From Serpula lacrymans var. lacrymans S7.9 (lineage: Eukaryota; Basidiomycota; Agaricomycetes; Boletales; Serpulaceae), in assembly GCF_000218685.1 (NCBI RefSeq), contig NW_006763299.1:1194031-1258030 (forward strand): a stretch of DNA of 64,000 bases, given 5' to 3'. Numbering within the stretch: position 1 is the stretch's first letter; each line of letters begins with the position of its first letter. Both the position numbers and the translations under genes were made by a program. The notes beneath the pieces are model-generated. The model was given only the letters and a program-made list of their open reading frames with translations, searched no databases and was not told where the DNA came from. Shown here one piece after another: positions 59,988-64,000 of this stretch.

Positions 59988-60800
59988 ATGGGTCGACCCC
60001 TCTTCTCAAAATTATACCAGGTCACCCCCGCTGTGCGAGAGCCTGAGCCTCCTTGCCCTCACGAAAAATGGTCTTATTTAAACAATTTCGATCCTGACGC
60101 CGACGAGTTCTTTGAAAATGCCGAATACGAGGCCTTTGTAGAAGCAGCGGATGTTGCAGCCCAGGAGGAGCAGGAACGGGATGAAGTTGTGGTCATCAGG
60201 GTGGGCAACACCAGTCCAACTTTCAGCGAGGAGAGTCTTAGCGACAGAGCAAGTCCAATGGCTGTTGGCGATGATCCTGCTCGTCTTATCGCTGACGCAT
60301 ACGGTAGTATTAGGACAGGGGAGTCTGCCCTGAGGGAGGAGTTACGTCGTGCTCCTCCAAGAGGTTCAGTCGGTCCAGAACGACGGTCTTCCAGTGATCT
60401 CGTCAGTCCGTCCACGTCTGCCTTCTTGAACGACAGACCACCCAATCCTTCCCGCCCTTCCATCGCCCGGGTTGAGTTTCCACGCAATACTGTTTCCCCT
60501 CCTATCGCGCGCCCTCACCGCAGAGCATCTGTTGCCGTACCTTCAGTCGATGAAATCTTTACTCCTTCTACTCCTCTGCGTAACTCACCATCCACTCCGC
60601 CATCCCATCAGACCCCTCTTACTCAAGTCTCGCCTTCTCCGCCCCCGTTTGCGACACCCCGACTGTATTCTTGGTCTTCCCATCCACGCGTCATTCCTGC
60701 CTCTCCTTCCGTAGGCATGGGCCCACTCACCAACTCGAGTGCTCGTATGTCTTATGCTCACCTCGCGCCTCTTGTTCGCGTTCAGAACATCATGACTTGA
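59988..60800 (+). CDS. Unknown protein with MGRPLFS N-terminus
   Basis: Intronless, 270 residues, starting at the ATG in an A-rich context (AAAAAAAATGGG). The first 60 residues look structured and conserved in style (MGRPLFSKLYQVTP, CPHEKWSYLNNFDPDADEFF). An acidic helical stretch (EAADVAAQEEQERDEVVVI) follows, then a long Pro/Ser/Thr-rich disordered tail with many SP/TP sites, possible proline-directed phosphosites. No enzyme motif or membrane segment. I do not recognise a named family. Confidence 0.75.
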   Translation: MGRPLFSKLYQVTPAVREPEPPCPHEKWSYLNNFDPDADEFFENAEYEAFVEAADVAAQEEQERDEVVVIRVGNTSPTFSEESLSDRASPMAVGDDPARLIADAYGSIRTGESALREELRRAPPRGSVGPERRSSSDLVSPSTSAFLNDRPPNPSRPSIARVEFPRNTVSPPIARPHRRASVAVPSVDEIFTPSTPLRNSPSTPPSHQTPLTQVSPSPPPFATPRLYSWSSHPRVIPASPSVGMGPLTNSSARMSYAHLAPLVRVQNIMT

Positions 60801-61124
60801 TGACTTGATATTCATTGGGTTCAAAAAATTGAGCAGGACTTCCCAGCTAAATCTACTTGCTGCTATTCACCGTTGCTTTCTTTTCTACTAAGGGAGCTGG
60901 GAGGGACATTTACGGGGCTACTACATTCAATGCTACATTTAAACATGACTTATATCTTTTATTTCGCATCTGACTAATCATTTATGTGCTATATGCAGTG
61001 ATCAACATTTCTCCGTTTCTGTACTTGTACGCTGATTACTTATGGTGCAATGAGTGATTTAGATTAGACCAGCGACTAAAACAGTCTTATTTGCTTTCTT
61101 TATGGTTATCCGAACGTAGTATGA
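60801..61124. other. Convergent intergenic region
   Basis: 3' ends of the unknown protein and RPP40. AT-rich; no other feature seen. Confidence 0.45.
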
Positions 61125-62647
61125 TCAGCCCCATCGTGTATCCCACTGTCCAACGCTTTCAACCTTCATCCAGCAACATTCTGACTCGGAAGAATCCTCA
61201 TCTGTTGTCATACCGTCATGAACTGGGGGTATAAAGAGTAGACATGTTGTATCTTCAGCATCGATTCTGCATGCTCTTAACGGAGCTTCCCCCGACACTG
61301 AGCTTTTCGCTCCCGCTTCTAGTGCTGAGGGTGCGATATACGACACAGGAGACCAAGGATACGCATGCGACATGACAGAGACAAACATTTGCTGTTCAGT
61401 GGAGTCTTGTGCAGCGTTTGGGGAGCTCAAAAAGCAACTAAGGTAAACTGATCAGTGGGGAAAATGACTCAGATGGCGCAAGAGATTACCTTGAGGCATT
61501 GATAGTGGCTACTGTTTGCACGAAGACTGGATGAAGGAGACCTGTCCAACTCATGTGTGTAGCGCTGCCAATACGGGACGGCGCGGGCGGCTCATACACA
61601 GCAACATAAGGATCGACACGATCATTTGCTTTGAGTCTGGCGCAACAATCCATGAGAAGACATGAATATAGCCCCTTGAAAAGGAATTATACCTTTGAGC
61701 TCCAAGTGCCGCCATTCCGACCCACTCGAAGAGTTCTCTGGCATTTTCATTCCAGTCATCCAAGGCTTCTCCATCCTTGTCATATTTACTCGGGCATGGC
61801 GAGATTGTCGGGATTGGTATATGAACATCTGTATATCGCTCTACCTGCGGACGCACGGGTTTAAGTTCATCTGGTGTGAGCCCTCCTGGAAATTCTTCGA
61901 TATATCTTAGCAACCAGATTCAAAGAAAAGGGTAAGTGTGCTTACCTGCGCCCCCATTACAGTGTAATACCTGCCATTTGGGATATCCTGCTTCTGCGCG
62001 GATGTCATCCCATATCTTGAGCGCAGCTTTTTGTCTGGCACGAACGGCTACCGATTCAATCTGTTCTCTTAAGGGGATGCGTATGACTAGGCTCGGCATA
62101 CATAGGACAGAATCTACAGGTTTGAGGGAATTTAGGACGTACCGTGATGTTCTGCGTACCCCTTGAATGGCAGCTTCTTTCCTACGAGGCCGATACGTTC
62201 GTATATCGGTTTGGATACCGACAGTGTGAGAAAACCTCGGTAGTCGACACACCACGTATCATCGGAATCGTTCTGGGTCGGGACGGCCATAAAGGTGCTA
62301 AGAGTGACGATTTTGTCAGGAACAATGATTAGAAGAGGCGTGCCTCGTAAAAACACCCACTGTTCCTCGTGTGCCCAGTCCACCGTCAAAGCATTCTCAT
62401 ACAATTCTGACAGAGTAAATTCACCTTTGTGATAGGTCGGTTCTAGAATAGACAGGAACATTTCTACGTCGTCGGATGATGGAAAGACGACATCGAGCTG
62501 CATCAATATATACATGAGTAGGAACATTGATGTGGGCATTGTTCCTACCTGCTGTATGAACGGATGGGTGACCCCAAATTGGTGAAGACTCGGGGAGGAG
62601 CTAGGTCCGGTGTTAACCATCAAACGCCTTTTTTCGAGCCCTTCCAT
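61125..62647 (-). CDS. RPP40: RNase P/MRP protein subunit p40 (5' end uncertain)
   Basis: Minus-strand multi-exon gene matching the order of the Rpp40 family: LMVNTGPSSSP (family MNTGP block), HPFIQQVG, ELYENALTVDWAHEEQWVFL, a strand FLTLSVSKPIYERIGLVGKK (family dLSLDKdTYEetGLqG block), QKAALKIWDDIRAEAGYPKW, ENARELFEWVGMAALGAQR, and finally HAYPWSPVSYIAP with a C-terminal W-containing strand ending RWG at 61125. Rpp40 is a non-catalytic subunit of nuclear RNase P, which trims tRNA 5' leaders. The start shown (62647, MEGLEKRRLMV) is provisional: an upstream exon-like stretch at about 62861-62771 (LPITFRVLGEHPKPGLLYQT) probably belongs to the gene, but I could not join it in frame. Confidence 0.8.
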
Positions 62648-63011
62648 GACTATAAAAAAATGCAAGGCATTTGCATTAATTGGTCGCAATTAGCTTTCGG
62701 ACGCTGACACTCACTTTGTATCGCTCCAGGAGTACAGTTTCAGAGGTAAAGAAAGTTTTTCGATGACCTATTCCTTAGACCTTATGGGTCTTGGGTAGGT
62801 TTGATATAGGAGACCAGGTTTAGGGTGTTCTCCAAGGACACGAAAAGTAATAGGGAGCTGCTCCTGATATTGGTATCATATCATGTGTGGATTTCAAGGT
62901 CAGCGAAGGCCTTGGCCTAAATAAGCTGGTAAATCATGTTGGTGACTACAGCTAACGCTTACCCTCGTCACGGTTATGCTACTTGAATGAATTGAGAGAT
63001 CGACATACCAA
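62648..63011. promoter_or_regulatory. Divergent RPP40/GPI2 promoter region with probable RPP40 5' exon(s)
   Basis: Holds a likely RPP40 exon near 62861-62771 and the start region of both genes. The space left for a shared promoter is under about 150 bp. No specific element is claimed. Confidence 0.45.
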
Positions 63012-64000
63012 ATGCTTCCAGAAGACTCGGAATGGGAGAAAGTGTTATGGAGAAAGCAAGAGTACCCTGATAATTACATTCCCCAACGCCTTTTTCTTAC
63101 GTCGCTGAGAAAAAATGGTCAGTCTTCTAGGTTTACCTCGGTTACACGCTGATTTGACGTTACACTCAAGTGAACTTCAGCCCATACACATATTGGCCTC
63201 TGGTTTTATTATCTTGTGCAATCACTCAGCATCTCGCAACCATCTTTTTGTTTCTCGCGGTCTTCGTCAGGCTAAAAGAACGTTTACTCGACGCTCGGAT
63301 ATTGTTGTACATTTCAATGGCAATATTTCTTGCTGGTTATATGTTATGGGAGCTACTGGACTACCACTATCCAGAACATGGTGTCTCCAGGATTGGACGT
63401 TCGTTTTATTTCCCTTTAGCTGATAAACGTTGATATCTCACCTCAAACCAGGTTCGAAAACATTCAAATATTCTCTTTTGTTATTTCTTACTTTGATGGG
63501 GTTATCACCGGTCCTGAAAACATTGACGGCTGCGACATCATCTGATTCTATCTGGGCTTTATCTGCTTGTCTGTTCACCGTGAATGCACTGCTGGCCGAC
63601 TACAGTTCTTCGAAGCCTGCACCGTCTCGAGGAAGGTGAGGTGGAGCCTGCGTAGAAAGTGAACTAAGCTCACATTCTGTATACCATAGACTCACATCAG
63701 TCATATCCATGAACGCGGCTATCTCGTCGTCTGTCGTGCTCGCATCTCGCCTATCCGATGACCTCGATGTCTTCGTTCTTATTCTGTTTTCCGTCCAGCT
63801 ATTCGCTTTATTCCCTATCTTGCGTCACCGTTTACAGGTAATTAAACGCTCTAATAAAAACAATTTCATCATCGACTGAAACGAGTGACAGGTTACCCCC
63901 TCTATCTTGCAAGCTGTTCTGACTTTTGTCTTATCTGCATCATGCATCATCTTGACTGCGCCGTTATCAACAACGGCCACTTGGATATACACCGCTGCTC
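63012..64000 (+). CDS. GPI2: PIG-C/Gpi2 subunit of GPI-GlcNAc transferase, 3' end beyond window
   Basis: Start MLPEDSEWEKVLWRKQEYPD at 63012, followed by NYIPQRLFLTSLRKN. After an intron come YTYWPLVLLSCAITQHLATI, FLAVFVRLKERLLDARILLY and GYMLWELLDYH. A later exon has LMGLSPVLKTLTAATSSDSI, the hallmark FSPVLKTLT motif of PIG-C, then LTSVISMNAAISSSVVLASR and LFSVQLFALFPILRHRLQV. The frame runs off the window at 64000. The protein is a polytopic ER membrane subunit of the complex that adds GlcNAc to phosphatidylinositol, the first step of GPI-anchor synthesis. The GPI-type GH16 at 45-47 kb would be a client of this pathway, with no suggestion of co-regulation. Confidence 0.93.

Overview
This window looks like nuclear DNA from a basidiomycete fungus, most likely an Agaricomycete. 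Nearly every gene is cut by many short introns of about 45-60 nt with GT/AG borders and CTRAC/CTNAC-like branch sites. The gene content also fits: a C2-NACHT-WD40 NLR-like receptor, Cys-rich proteins, DUF3632, BTB/POZ and MYND proteins, GH16 glucanases and a PIF/Harbinger transposon. Gene models below were spliced by hand. Where exon phases were checked to close exactly this is stated; other 5' ends are less certain.

Left part (1-24 kb): EFM7-type methyltransferase (3' end off the window), PEX7 and a ten-exon class II sirtuin with two micro-exons. These are followed by three consecutive minus-strand genes for Cys-rich proteins: two relatives sharing an unnamed C-x2-C...W-x2-H-x3-C module and one protein with five tandem Zn2Cys6-like clusters. 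Then come a secreted GH16 glucanase, phosphoglucomutase, ATP-dependent NAD(P)HX dehydratase, a beta-trefoil gene or remnant, a RING protein, a four-TM membrane protein and a protein with an H...NCW arrangement reminiscent of LRAT/PPPDE thiol hydrolases.

Middle (25-45 kb): a 2,099-residue NLR-like gene flanked by debris of its own family (an orphan C2-like exon upstream and a decayed WD40 fragment downstream). It is followed by a secreted RNase T1-like protein and a DUF3632 gene. A 5.56-kb PIF/Harbinger element comes next, with perfect 16-bp terminal inverted repeats and TTA target duplications. It carries a Myb/SANT-like gene, a DDE transposase gene and an extra ORF lying between the transposase core and its apparent C-terminal exons. 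A tRNA-Glu(TTC) sits just beyond its right end, then a BTB/POZ gene.

Right part (45-64 kb): a second GH16 glucanase with a GPI-anchor-like C-terminus, an SLC35F5/Thi74-type transporter, an intronless MYND protein, the Rab5 GEF Vps9 (VPS9+CUE), an MFS transporter of the Dal5/Tna1 type, a conserved-looking protein of unknown function, the RNase P/MRP subunit RPP40, and GPI2/PIG-C (cut by the window end), which is divergent from RPP40. Most of the window is housekeeping DNA; the accessory interest lies in the Cys-rich gene trio, the NLR locus with its relics and the Harbinger element.
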